Shown here: positions 11,513-22,057 of the stretch, piece after piece
How positions within the stretch are numbered: the first letter of the stretch is position 1
How the letters are laid out: every line of letters starts with the position of its first letter
Source: Juglans regia
Lineage: Eukaryota; Streptophyta; Magnoliopsida; Fagales; Juglandaceae
Direction of reading: 5' to 3'
NCBI RefSeq assembly: GCF_001411555.2
Contig: NC_049911.1
Coordinates: 34,857,340-34,921,339, forward strand
DNA length: 64,000 bases
Made by a program: the position numbers and the translations under genes
Notes under the pieces: model-generated
The model's input: only the letters and a program-made list of their open reading frames with translations
What the model was told of the DNA's origin: nothing
The model's database searches: none

Positions 11513-13604
11513 ATACAAATTTTCATGCCACGTGGCGGAAACAAATTGTACCACTTCGGGATTGTCGAGAATTAACACGGCCATGGTCAACTATCTATTT
11601 CAATTGTGACCGTAGATTACATCGGGGGAATCAGACGGTTGAAAATCAGAGATACCGGCAAAGTTCAGTTTTTATGTAAAAAACAAATAACAATAATAAT
11701 AAACAAAAGAAAAAAAAAAGGTTGGTCAACAGTTTGCTGATTAAAGAAAGCAAATAACACCACGTGATCCCCACTTTTTGGTCAGCTTTCTTACTCCAAG
11801 CACAGTGTCCACTCACCATTTTTTTTTTGGCTGTTTTGATCGGCAAATTCTCGTGGGAGTATCACTTCGTTTCCCCGCGATGAATTAGGCATATGATTTT
11901 TAATTCTTTATTATATATTATACATTATATTCTCATCTTATTTTAATTATATTAAATAATATATAACACATTATCATTATTAAATAATAAAAAAATATAT
12001 AATAAATAATTATTTAATAATAATAAATATAACACATTATATAATAAAATAATGTATATAATTTTATTTTTTAAAATAACTCACTCAATTCCACCTGTCA
12101 AGTTGTAAAACTCCTAAGCGAACTTACTCTTCTTCATAATTTAGGCAACGTACCTCGTTTTACTATAAACGACAAATTAACAATAAATTAGGCTCACAGG
12201 TTATTTATTAATTAATAGTTGGATCATGATTTTGCTGCAGCGGAGGCAAGAGTATATTATGCATATATTAATATATATAGGTGTATATAATAATATATAC
12301 ATATAGTTCTAATTAGTTCAAAAGAGTATATTATTATTTTATATTTTTATAAAAATATATAATATTAATAAAATGACATTATTGTACTAATTGATTATAA
12401 CAAATCGTAAGTAGATAATTTTTATTTGATAAGAAATTAACTTCATTTATTCATGAGTGAAAAGTTATATTCATGAACGAATACATTCAGAAAAATTTAC
12501 AGATCACAAGTTAATTACTGCATCTTGAATTTTATTTGTACATAAATTCATTTATGACTAGTATGATATTAACTACTGTTGTAACTCCTTATAGACAAAT
12601 CGTATAAGAGACAACATCTTGTCTAAAACAGAAACTTATACTCCACTCTCCACAAGAGAGAATGATTTAACCTCTACTCACAAAACAACTCATAGATTAT
12701 TTTTTAAAAACTAAACAAAATGAAACAACAATTAAAATAGAAATATAGATATGAAAATGATTAATTACAGTTTAGATATATTTCGATATACTTCAAAATC
12801 AATCATAAAAAGTTATATTTGAACGATTTGATCTAGTGATTCACCATTATCTTTTCAACAATTGGCTTAGGAAGCATCTTATACTGCTCGTGTCTCATAA
12901 AGGGTGCTAAAGAATTGTAGATACATCTTTTCAATTTTGAAGGGAATAAAATAAATTAAGAAAAAAAGAGAAATTAGGAAAGAAGAGGGAAAGTAGGAGG
13001 GAGAAGAGGGATGGGAAAGAGAAGGGAAAAAGAAGAGAAAAAATGGATGTAGAAGCTCTCCCCCACCTCTTCTTCCAGCGATTTAGAGGATTTAAGAGCA
13101 CAATCTAATGAAAATTTAGCTATTAAATCATAAAATATATCACATTGGAATAACTATATTCTAAATATTTAGAATATAGTTATAGTAATTTCTAAAGTTA
13201 TTTCTAAATTTAAAAAATATTATTTATCCATCAAATATATTTTATATCATTTGTTTTATTATTATATAATAAAAAAATAACTATTTCATTGTAAAAATTT
13301 ATGTGAATGAAATAATTAAAAATATATTTTTTTTTATATTTATAAAAAATATCATTTAATTTTAACTAATTCAATAAAAATATTAAAGGGAGTTTGTGGG
13401 AGAGATAGTGTCGGCACTGAGATTTCTCCTACGGTCGGAAGTGTAAGTAGATAATTATTATGGATTGACTTAAAAGGTAAAAAACAAATAAAAATACCAA
13501 AAAAAAGGGTAAAACTAAAATTTCAATTAAAGAAAGAAGTTTATTAAGCATACAGCTTACTTCTTCTAAACGCGTCAACCTTTACTTTTTCTCTCTTCGA
13601 AAAG
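11513..13604. other. Spacer with A/T-rich stretches and a polypurine tract
   Basis: Very A/T-rich at 11,900-12,080 and 12,240-12,420. A purine-rich run lies at 12,957-13,044. Short, less A/T-rich patches at 11,520-11,650 and 11,760-11,880 carry CACGTG-like cores but no coding signal. No gene recognised. Confidence 0.5.
13465..13470 (+). promoter_or_regulatory. W-box (TTGACT) upstream of the WRKY gene
   Basis: TTGACT fits the WRKY-binding W-box TTGAC(C/T). It lies about 560 bp upstream of the WRKY start codon. WRKY genes are commonly auto- or cross-regulated through such sites; for this gene that is an inference. Confidence 0.4.
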
Positions 13605-13806
13605 TTGGAAGGGCAATTTATCAACTTGTTAGACCAAATCCAACTAGTCCTCTATTTCTTTCTTCTTTATCTATTCAAAGTTTCAAACCTAAGGACCCAC
13701 CACACAGCTCTTATACGGTCCAACTTCTGTTTGTTTGTTTTATTTTTTCCCTTACCTTCCATTGAAATCTTCAAACCCATCTCAGCCCTCAGATCACGTA
13801 CCCACT

Positions 13807-13812
13807 TTGACT
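13807..13812 (+). promoter_or_regulatory. W-box (TTGACT) near the WRKY leader
   Basis: A second TTGACT lies about 220 bp upstream of the WRKY start codon, in or just before a pyrimidine-rich leader (13,840-13,990). A single six-base match is weak evidence on its own. Confidence 0.4.
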
Positions 13813-14029
13813 TCCACCTCCCACTTCTTACCCAGGTCATCCGGTCACCCCTCCCACGCCCTTATATCATCCACCATCTCTCTCTCTATCCAACTCTTCC
13901 TCCCAAACTCCCCGTTCGTCTTCTTCCGCTTCAGACTTCAATGACTTGTTGAGTTTCTCGTATTTTTCTCTCCCTGAAAAGCTCCTCCTTTTATCTCTTT
14001 TATCTTACTCCATATATAGAGCCTGAGAA

Positions 14030-15825
14030 ATGGCCGTGGAGCTCTTGCACTTCCCCAAGTCAATGGACGACCAGACGGCTATTCAAGAAGCTGCGTCTCA
14101 AGGCATCAAGAGCATGGAGCATCTGATCCGCCTCTTGTCTCACCAGCCAAATCACTCCGACTGCACCGATATCACGGACCGCACCGTTTCCAAGTTCAAA
14201 AAAGTCATTTGTCTCCTGAACCGGACCGGTCACGCCCGGTTCAGACGCGGACCCGTTCACTCCTCTTCTTCTCCTTCGTCCTCATCCTCGTCTGCCTCTA
14301 TCTTTGTCCCTCACTCACAGACCCTCACCCTAGCTCCCACTCCGATCACTTCTAAGCCCACCTTGCCTCCGGCGCCGATCGTTACTCCGGTGGCCTTACA
14401 TCAGGCTCCGATCATTTCTCAGCCGAACTTCGTTCCCTCTCAGTCTCAGACTGTGACACTTGACTTCACGAAACCTAATGGTTTTTCCTCAAGCTCTAAG
14501 GCCACCGAGCTCGAGTTCACGAAGGAGACCTTCAGTGTGTCGTCGAGCTCGTCGTTCATGTCTTCGGCAATCACCGGAGACGGCAGCGTGTCGAACGGGA
14601 AGCTAGGGTCCTCGATCTTAGTAGCTCCTGCACCGACAGTTTCCGGTGGTAAGCCGCCGCTCTCGATGGCTCCGTACAAAAAGAGGTGCCACGAGCACTC
14701 CGACAATCTCTCCGGCAAGTTATCCGGCTCCGGTAGCAAGTGCCACTGCTCTAAGAGAAGGTACGCCGTGTTCCTCTCCATCTGTGCATCTTAGCATAAC
14801 CTTAGTGGTTCAGCGTTTTTAGTAACACATGAGGCTGATTTAGCTGGGCGAGTGAACCGAGTTTACTCTGTAACTCTTACCAGTCGACCTTGAGTAAAAC
14901 TTTTGATTGCGATACAGCATTTTTCTTTGCTTTGTTTTCACTAAGGAGATAAAAGATTTAAAATTTAAATAAAATATTATTAAATATATTTTTTAATATT
15001 AATATTATTTAAAATTTTTATTTTATTTTATGTAAGAATTTAAAAAATATATAATAATTAAATAAAATAAGATAGCTTTGTAAAACGACCTTAATTTTTA
15101 TTAGGAAGGTAAACAACTCGATTGAGAATGAGTTGAATCGCTGGAGTTGTTTGTTTGTTGAAGTGGAAAGTCCTAGATCAGGGTCAACCGTCAACCAGAT
15201 GTTTCGTAAACAGTTATTCCTCCGTTGTGCACGTACAGCACGCGTGACACTCACACTATTCTTTAGGGGTGGATATTTTTAGGAAAAGAAAAAAAAAAAA
15301 ACCGGTTCCGGAATCCGGACGTTTGAACGTCGTAAACGACACAGTTTTGTCCTTTACATCGCGATTTTAAGTAGAATTTAGCCTCTAGTTTTTGTATATA
15401 ATTATATTTATTAAATACTTTCAGGAAAAATCGGGTGAAGAAAACAATCAGAGTCCCAGCAATAAGTTCAAAAATCGCCGATATTCCACCAGATGAATAC
15501 TCCTGGAGAAAATACGGTCAGAAACCGATCAAGGGATCGCCCTACCCACGGTACCTACTGTATACTCTCGTACCTGACCGTTGATCCTTCTACGAATCAA
15601 TCTTTTTAACACTTTTTTTTCTCCAATTTGTTTTGTTTCAGTGGATATTACAAGTGTAGCACGATAAGGGGCTGCCCGGCGAGGAAACACGTGGAGAGAG
15701 CTCCGGACGATCCGGCGATGCTGATCGTAACCTACGAGGGGGAGCACCGTCACACTGGTGCACCCGGGGTGCAGGAGAACGTGGGTGCCGGTGTAGGTGT
15801 GGGGTTGGTCTTCGAGTCAACGTGA
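14030..15825 (+). CDS. WRKY11: Group IId WRKY transcription factor, WRKY11/WRKY17 type
   Basis: Three exons, 14030-14760, 15425-15550 and 15642-15825, join in frame through GT-AG introns to give 346 residues. It is a nuclear, W-box-binding regulator; Arabidopsis WRKY11 and WRKY17 are negative regulators of basal defence. Visible elements in order: MAVELL start; the calmodulin-binding/HARF region (residues 52-76, [12 protein letters not shown]); the conserved [16 protein letters not shown]; the plant zinc cluster (C220, C238, H239, C240); WRKYGQK at 271-277; and the zinc finger C291, C297, H321, H323 (C-X5-C-X23-H-X-H). Intron 2 falls in the arginine codon after SPYP, the usual 'R-type' position for group IId. 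The C-terminus ends LVFEST, close to the family's LVFAS ending. It is complete, with no odd residues in the domain. A decayed partial copy lies about 4 kb downstream. Confidence 0.95.
14941..15091. mobile_element. A/T-rich MITE-like insertion in WRKY intron 1
   Basis: An A/T-rich segment inside intron 1 (14761-15424), with AAATAAAATATTATTAAATAT on the left and AAATAAAATAAGATAGC on the right. It resembles the other family copies read from one strand. Boundaries are approximate. Confidence 0.4.
15182..15194 (-). promoter_or_regulatory. Paired W-box cores in WRKY intron 1
   Basis: On the minus strand this reads TTGACGGTTGACC: one full W-box (TTGACC) and one TTGAC core ending in G, seven bases apart. 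The pair sits in intron 1 of a gene whose product binds this motif. A regulatory role is inferred. Confidence 0.35.
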
Positions 15826-16480
15826 GAAAAAAGAAAATAAAAGGCAGGCAGTAAAAGCGACGTAGACTTTCGTAATTTCGAGGTAGTGGGAGGGCTGGAT
15901 TGTAAATTGATTCGTTTTTGTTTTTTCTTTTTAATTTTGTCGTTGCTGTATTTTTAAACAAGATAACTTCAGTGGGTGTGGAAATGGAATCTCATCAATC
16001 CGTTTAATTAATTAATTTATTTTTTAGATCGTCAATTATTAATTAATGTGCGACTATGGATTGGAAAAGATGGGGGGAACACAAATAGGAAAGAGTCAGA
16101 GGCGTGATGGGAGGGGAGGTGGGTTGTTGGAGAGTGGGACGAGCAATCAGATAGCTCTGTAGTTGGAGATGGGCCATGGCAGCATCGTCATCCTCATCAT
16201 GGCGACTTTTAACATTGGAGAATGGATGAGGTGGACACTACTCATTGGTCAAGTCATTTTTCATTCTAGGGAATATTTTTGTGCAAAATTTATATAGGGC
16301 ACAATCATATATGTAACGTGCTATGATTAGGGGAAGGCGTAGTTTGACTAAAATCCAGAATTAATTAATTATAGGTACTGAAATTTTGGGAAGGGGAGAG
16401 GATTGGGTTAATAATTGATATAAAAAAATGAGTGGTGGTCTGTGGACGACACAAATGGTTGTTTTCAATTTCTTTTTTTA
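15826..16480 (+). other. 3' flank of the WRKY gene, duplicated downstream
   Basis: Non-coding. The segment around 15,997-16,270 (CAATCCGTTTAA, GAGTCAGAG, GAGCAATCAGAT, CATTTTTCAT) has matching, diverged blocks in the same order at 20,336-20,610. It serves as the reference copy for the decayed duplicate described below. Confidence 0.6.
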
Positions 16481-16482
16481 AT

Positions 16483-16600
16483 AAAGATGAGTTGAATTTT
16501 AAATTAAATAATTGAATAAAATATTTAATATTATTTTTATTCTTATATTTAAAAAAATTATAATTATTAAATAAAATAAATTGAGATAAACTCTGAAAAT
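16483..16600. mobile_element. A/T-rich MITE-like remnant
   Basis: It begins near GATGAGTTGAATTTTAAATT and ends near AAATTGAGATAAACTC, with TTGAATAAAATATTTAAT in the core. A shortened copy of the common family. Confidence 0.4.
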
Positions 16601-16604
16601 AAAT

Positions 16605-18360
16605 TAGAGTTTCATCTATCGACGAGTCTTCATTATTGACGAGTCTTGATTATTGGGTTGAAAGTCAACATTTCAACTCGAAACATGTCCCCACCAATAA
16701 AGTAGAATTTTCTGGTGGATGTCCCTGTGGACCATACATACAAGTTTAGGAAAAAGGCTGGAGTATAGAAAGTAAAAACTACGCTTATACATTGACTTGA
16801 TGGTAATTTCATTAAATTCTTGCCTTGTAAATTTTGTTTTCCCCATTGAATGCTGGTCTCTGAGCCAGCCTTGACCAGTTAGGTAGGTACCTACAAGACT
16901 ACAATACCCTCAATGGTCTGCAGCAGGCTTGCGTGTAGAAAAGTGAGATCGGCCTTAATTTCCAGGCCCTAGAGGCTCAAACCGTACTGGAACTTTAATA
17001 GAGAAACGTGTGGCTGTATTTTCACATTATAATATACAAAATAATTGTTCTAAACGACGCATGCTTCATGCTTGTCTGATGTAGCTGTTCAAACAAGGAG
17101 AAAAAAAAGATCACATGGGCTGCTTGAAAGTTCACGTTGGATCAATTTGTCAACTCTTGTTCCTCTCTACTTTATTCCAAATAATCGCTTCAAATAAGAC
17201 TTTTCTTTTCTTTTTTTTTTCCTTGAAAAAAAAAAAAAGAAAAGTATTGATTCCGTTATGACAAATCTCTTTCCAACTTTTCAAATCACTTGTATGTTTT
17301 ACACACTTTATTGTCTTTAATATTATCTTTTGAAACTCCTCGTCGTTTTGGATTGCGTATGGTACAGACATTCAAGCTCAGTAAAACACTAATTCCACGG
17401 AAAATATCCACCGAAATTCTTAATCAAAATTATTTTATTTTATTTTTTTACTTAATAATTAAATAAATATTTTTAAATGAATATGTAATTTTTTAAAATA
17501 TTTAAATAGTTTAAAAAAATAGTGAAAGAAGGGATAAAAAATATTTGTAGTGTCCAGTAGAATATCTCGATTACCGCAATCTTTTATGGACGTAGCAACG
17601 TCTCTCAAACTCAAATGTCAAGCTTTTAGCTACACTAAGATTTCCCTTATTCGAATTTGAAGACTTCATATTCATAAACACATTATTTCATTAGCAAAAT
17701 TATACCATTTCGCCTGCGATGTCATTACTTTTTTCTTTTATTTTCCTCTATTTTCTTCATCTTCCTCCTGAAATCCCTTTCACTGCCTTTCTTCCTCTCC
17801 GCCCGAAAATTCCCAAATCCCTCACATCCTCTACCTTCCCCAATCCCTTTTCACTTCCTCTTATTTTCTTCTCGATTCCCATAAATCCCCAATCCCTTTC
17901 TTCCTCTCTAATTGAAATTAAACCTCTACTAAAGTTCAAGTTCCTACGAGTACGGGGTCTCTTCTCTTTTTCGATTATCCGCTCTTCTACGAGTACAAAC
18001 CTCTAGGCAAGCTGTTACAGCTCCTTTATCTTCTTCGAATTTCTGAGTTTGTCCACCCCGAACATAATCTATTTCCGTGAGTCGTCTTTATATATTAATC
18101 CTATATGCATGTATGAGAGATTTTGATAAGAGATTTGTATGCTTATGTATGTATTTTTTCATGCGAAGAAATTTCACTCCATGTATGTATTTCAATCCTT
18201 TTGTTGTTTTAGTTATTTGAAACAAAATGTTATTTTTTCAATCCATTTTTTTCAATAATTTTGGATTTTCATTCTGTCATTTTCTTCATGAGTTTTTTTT
18301 TTTTTTTTTTAAATGGATGATTGTATTTTGAAAATGTTAACTTTTTATGGGCTGATTGGG
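16605..18360. other. Spacer, no gene recognised
   Basis: The pyrimidine-rich stretch at 17,710-18,070 looks like the leader of a transcript, and GTGAGT near 18,078 could be a splice donor. I cannot find a coding partner downstream. The 95-codon frame at 17719 is low-complexity and resembles nothing. An A/T inverted repeat (CTTTTCTTTTCTTT... against ...AAAGAAAAG) lies at 17,198-17,245. Confidence 0.4.
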
Positions 18361-19420
18361 TTTTGAATTGTGACTTGATGTTGGGTATGTTTAGATACTT
18401 GTTATTTTGTGTTATGACAACAACTTGAGTTAGATTCATTTGAATGCGTGGTCTATTTAGATGCTTGCTATTTTTGTGTGATGATAGCATCTTATTGTTG
18501 AGTTAGATTAATCTAAATTTCAATGCCTTTTGTTGTGGATGACTGTCCAGAATAAGCCATCCTTTTGTTTCACGTTAAAATTTAAACTGCAAACTTCCTT
18601 TTGTCTTTAATGTCATGTACTGAGCTTCCTCACAGTATGATCATTATTGTAATTTCATGTTATGAGGGAAAACTTATTTTTGGGGATTATTCTCTTCATA
18701 CTACACTACACATTCATCCAGATGTCAATATGATGGGCTGATTCTTCTCTTTACAGTTGAAAATAACATCTCATTGAAAGAATAGGAATTGCAATCCTCG
18801 ATTCTTTAGCCAACTACTATCATTGTTTGATTGTCTTAACTAAATTCCTTTCAGTTATTGACTATCTATGTTTTTGTTGATATTTTTTTTCATACTCTAG
18901 ATATTTACTGTTTAAGTTTGTTTTAGATACTACTCAAGTTGTCATAATCTTTTGAAGAAAATTGTTAGTACTTAACAGTTTAATCTAAATGAGCTTTGAA
19001 GAAGCAACATGCAGCAGGGGTTTGAATTGGAAGTGGGCTGGAAGTGGAACTTCACACTTGATTTGAATGTCACTTGATGTAAACTGAATTGTGACTGGAA
19101 GGAAAACTTTTTGTAGGCTGATTGTAAATGCTTGTTATTTATCTTGTGTAATAGCGATCAATTGAGTTAGATTAATCTGAATGTCATGTGGCAGCAAGTT
19201 CTGACTATAGATTAATTTAATTGTAGATGCTTGTTAAATATTTTGTGTGATAGCAGCAAATTTAAAGAGTTACGTTAATCTGAATGTTCTGAAAGATTAA
19301 TCTCTCTCTTTATTTTGTGTGATGATAACAGATTCCAAATTGAGTTAGTTGAATCTGAGTTGATTTTGGTATGAATGTCTATTTGACCCAATTGGGTTGT
19401 AGATGCTCAATATTTCAATA
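18360..19420 (+). repeat. Degenerate tandem repeat of about 65-80 bp
   Basis: The phrase 'GTAGATGCTTGTTAT... TTGTGTGATGATAGCA... TTGAGTTAGATTAATCTGAATG' recurs with changes around 18,380, 18,455, 19,120, 19,215 and 19,310, sometimes interrupted by unrelated sequence. Copies are diverged and spacing varies. There is no reading frame through it. Confidence 0.5.
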
Positions 19421-19860
19421 TGAGGATTGATTAGCAGATGCTGTGGTTTAATTTCAAATTATAATTTAATTAATGTTTTTTTTTAACTGAAAATTTAAAT
19501 GTTGTGCGGTTTAATAGAACTTCAATATTATGATAAAACTCCTCAATTAACCTTATATAATAAAAGCAATAAAAGCAATAATTTGTTGACAAAATGTGTT
19601 TGTTGGATAATTAGGTTGAGGAAAAAAATTAATTTAATTATCAAATTAAATTATTATTTATATGGTTAGTGTAATTGCAAGATATGAAAGAATAAATTAC
19701 AAATATTATTATTGAAAAAATAATATTATATTATTATTTTGATGAATTCAATGAATAATCCAATGTGAGATTATGGATATGAAAGTTTTACATTTATGAA
19801 AAATATGTACTTTTTATTAAATTTTAAAAATAAATTTGATGAATCTAATGCTCTTACTAC

Positions 19861-20620
19861 TGTGGGGGTACTTTTGTGTTCGGATGGCGATGTCGATGCC
19901 GATAGATAGATGAAGATGAAGTGCACACTTTTGACGAGTTACCTGACTTGGGTGACTAGTGTTATTTGGTCAATGAGACTAGGAGGAGGTATGCCGTGTT
20001 CTTTCCAAATGGCTGCACATCTTAGCATGCGCATATATAACCTAAGCATAATGCAACACAACTATCCGCGTGTATAAGTCTTGCATATTATTTTTTTTAA
20101 ATATGATCTATCATTAAAAAATAAATAAAATATATATTTTTTTTAAATTTTAAATTTATTAAATTTTTAAAAGGGTGTGCGTAGAACTTATATACTATAA
20201 GATTGCAAATATATATATATATATATTTTGGTCCTAATGGGCGACATCGATTTAGCCTGTCAATGGAACCCAAGTTAACTATAATCTAACTTTGACCAAA
20301 TCGATCTTATGTAAAAGTTAATTTGATTTGAGGGACAATCCGTTTAAAATCTCAAATTTTGGTTAATTATAAATCAATTAATGTGGTGCTGCTTCATTTT
20401 CAGTGCAAACATTTGTGTGTTGGGGCGGCGGATTCTTTGATTTTAAAAGAGAGTGGAAAATATCTGAGAATGAGTCAGAGAGGGATGTGGGGATGGGCCT
20501 AGCAATCAGATGACTTTTTTGTGGTTGGACATATGGGCAATAGCATCATCACCATCACGACTCTTAGATGGGAGTTGTTTATTGTGCTCGATCCTGTCAT
20601 TTTTCATCGAAATATAATGG
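19861..20620 (+). pseudogene. Decayed tandem copy of the WRKY locus lacking exons 2 and 3
   Basis: Four anchors match the WRKY locus in order and orientation. First, the end of exon 1 with its donor: AGGAGGTATGCCGTGTTC at 19984 against AGAAGGTACGCCGTGTTC at 14756. Then GCACATCTTAGCAT at 20014 against TGCATCTTAGCAT. Then CAATCCGTTTAA at 20336 against 15997. Last, the GAGTCAGAG...GCAATCAGAT...ATGGGC...GCATC...TCA block at 20472-20560 against 16095-16200. Exon 1 end to the last block is about 1.33 kb in the intact gene but only about 0.48 kb here. The missing part includes both exons that encode the WRKY domain. No open frame survives. The left boundary is uncertain. Confidence 0.7.
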
Positions 20621-20639
20621 GAGAAATAATATTTATAAT

Positions 20640-21410
20640 TATATAGTGTGTAAATATTTTGTATTATTTTTTAAATAAATATGAAATTCATATAAAAAAA
20701 TTAATTTTTTAATAATATAGATTTAGAACTTGGGTCAGGTATAGAAGGACTGCACTAGCCCAATTTCTCGTAATACAAATACGATTGGGTTTTCTAGGCG
20801 CAGTGGGCCTGCATGGGCCTTAAACTCTAGGCCGCCCTCAAGACTCAAGCTGAGGAATATTGGATGGCAATGATTTGTAATCATGTGATTAATTGAGACA
20901 CCACGGAAAAACAATAGCAATCATACTCATAATCATACCGCTAAAAAGGTAAAAACACTGATTTTGTTTATGGAAGGCTCCTAACAACCCAACAAAATAA
21001 AAAAATAAAAAAATAAAAGATTAGGAAAAGAATAAAAAAAAGGAGGCTGCATCTTTTTTTTGTTCAGTCTCCAATTTCCAAGCCATTTATTTATTTATCC
21101 CTCGTAGAATTGGAGAGGGAAAATGCTACTCTTCCGCTTCAGCTGGTGGCTCTGCTGAAAGTTATCATTGTATTTTTTTATTTTTATTTTTACTTAATAA
21201 TTAAGTAAATATTTTTTAATAATATTATAATTTTTTAAAAATATTTAAAAGTGTTAAAAAATATATATAAAAAATAAAAAAATAAAAAAACTTAAAAAAC
21301 AACTAACGGGAGCTCTAAGAGTTGCGCGCGCGTATAGGTAGGTGCCTTACTGTCATGCACTTGGCCTGGGTCGGACTGGAATGTACTGGACTTGTACCAT
21401 AAAAAGCAAA
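20640..21410. other. Spacer before the EXO70 gene
   Basis: Contains A/T runs and a patch at 20,735-20,920 whose minus-strand frame (61 codons) I do not recognise. A second A/T-rich segment lies at 21,180-21,300. No gene seen. Confidence 0.5.
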
Positions 21411-22057
21411 AAAATTGAAAAAAAAAAAAGAAAGAAAAAAGAAAAAGAAAAAAAAGAGAAGGGGGGGAGTACTTGTAAAGAGCATCTCATCGCATCAGCG
21501 TTTTGTTGCGGTCTTCTCTTCTCTTACGAATCCTCGCTGGAGATTCGATCATTCCGATTCAGAATCCAATCTCTGTCTCTGTCTCTGTCTCTCTCTCTCG
21601 TTTCTCTCCAGTTCAACTCCCTCTGATTCAACTAGCCGGGTCGACTCGCTCTCCCAATTCCTCACCTCACACTCTCTCCATTTCCAAGTGAGTCTCTCTC
21701 TCTCTCTCTCTCTCTCACGCGCCCGTGCATACACATTTTTTCTTGCCCTTTCCACCTGAAAAGAATAATCATCTCGTATGCTAGGTAGTTGCCGATTAGG
21801 TAACATTTCCCGCAACCGCTTCTTTGCGTTCGCTTCGGTTATGATTTGGCGAGATTTTGGTGCAGAAACACCTGCAAAACTGTTGATCTGGAACACCTTT
21901 TTCGATGATTCCCAGAGAGATTGACGAGATTACCTTTTAGGAAAACTAGCTGCTGATTGTACTAGCTGTCTTCCGAAGCTACTTGCTTTTATCGATTCCG
22001 TAAGATTTAGACGTTTAAGCTTCTGTTTTCTTAGGGTTTTGGGGTTTTTGTATTCCG
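21410..22057 (+). promoter_or_regulatory. Promoter and leader region of the EXO70 gene
   Basis: A polypurine run (21,413-21,470) is followed by a CT-rich leader. CCAAGTGAGTCTC near 21,686 looks like a donor of a leader intron, with a (CT)n microsatellite (21,691-21,716) starting directly behind it. GGTGCAG near 21,866 is a possible acceptor. None of this has been tested with transcripts. The start ATG at 22058 follows TATTCCG. Confidence 0.45.

Noticed and set aside
13605..13952. A 115-codon frame upstream of the WRKY start
   Set aside because: Low-complexity Pro/Ser/Leu translation of the pyrimidine-rich promoter and leader; a second frame overlaps it.
14060..14781. Minus-strand open frames inside WRKY exon 1
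   Set aside because: Antisense shadows of a well-supported exon.
17719..18006. A 95-codon frame beginning MSLLFSFIF
   Set aside because: It is translation of a pyrimidine-rich stretch, with no homologue I recognise and no splice partner. Transcript leader is a better guess.
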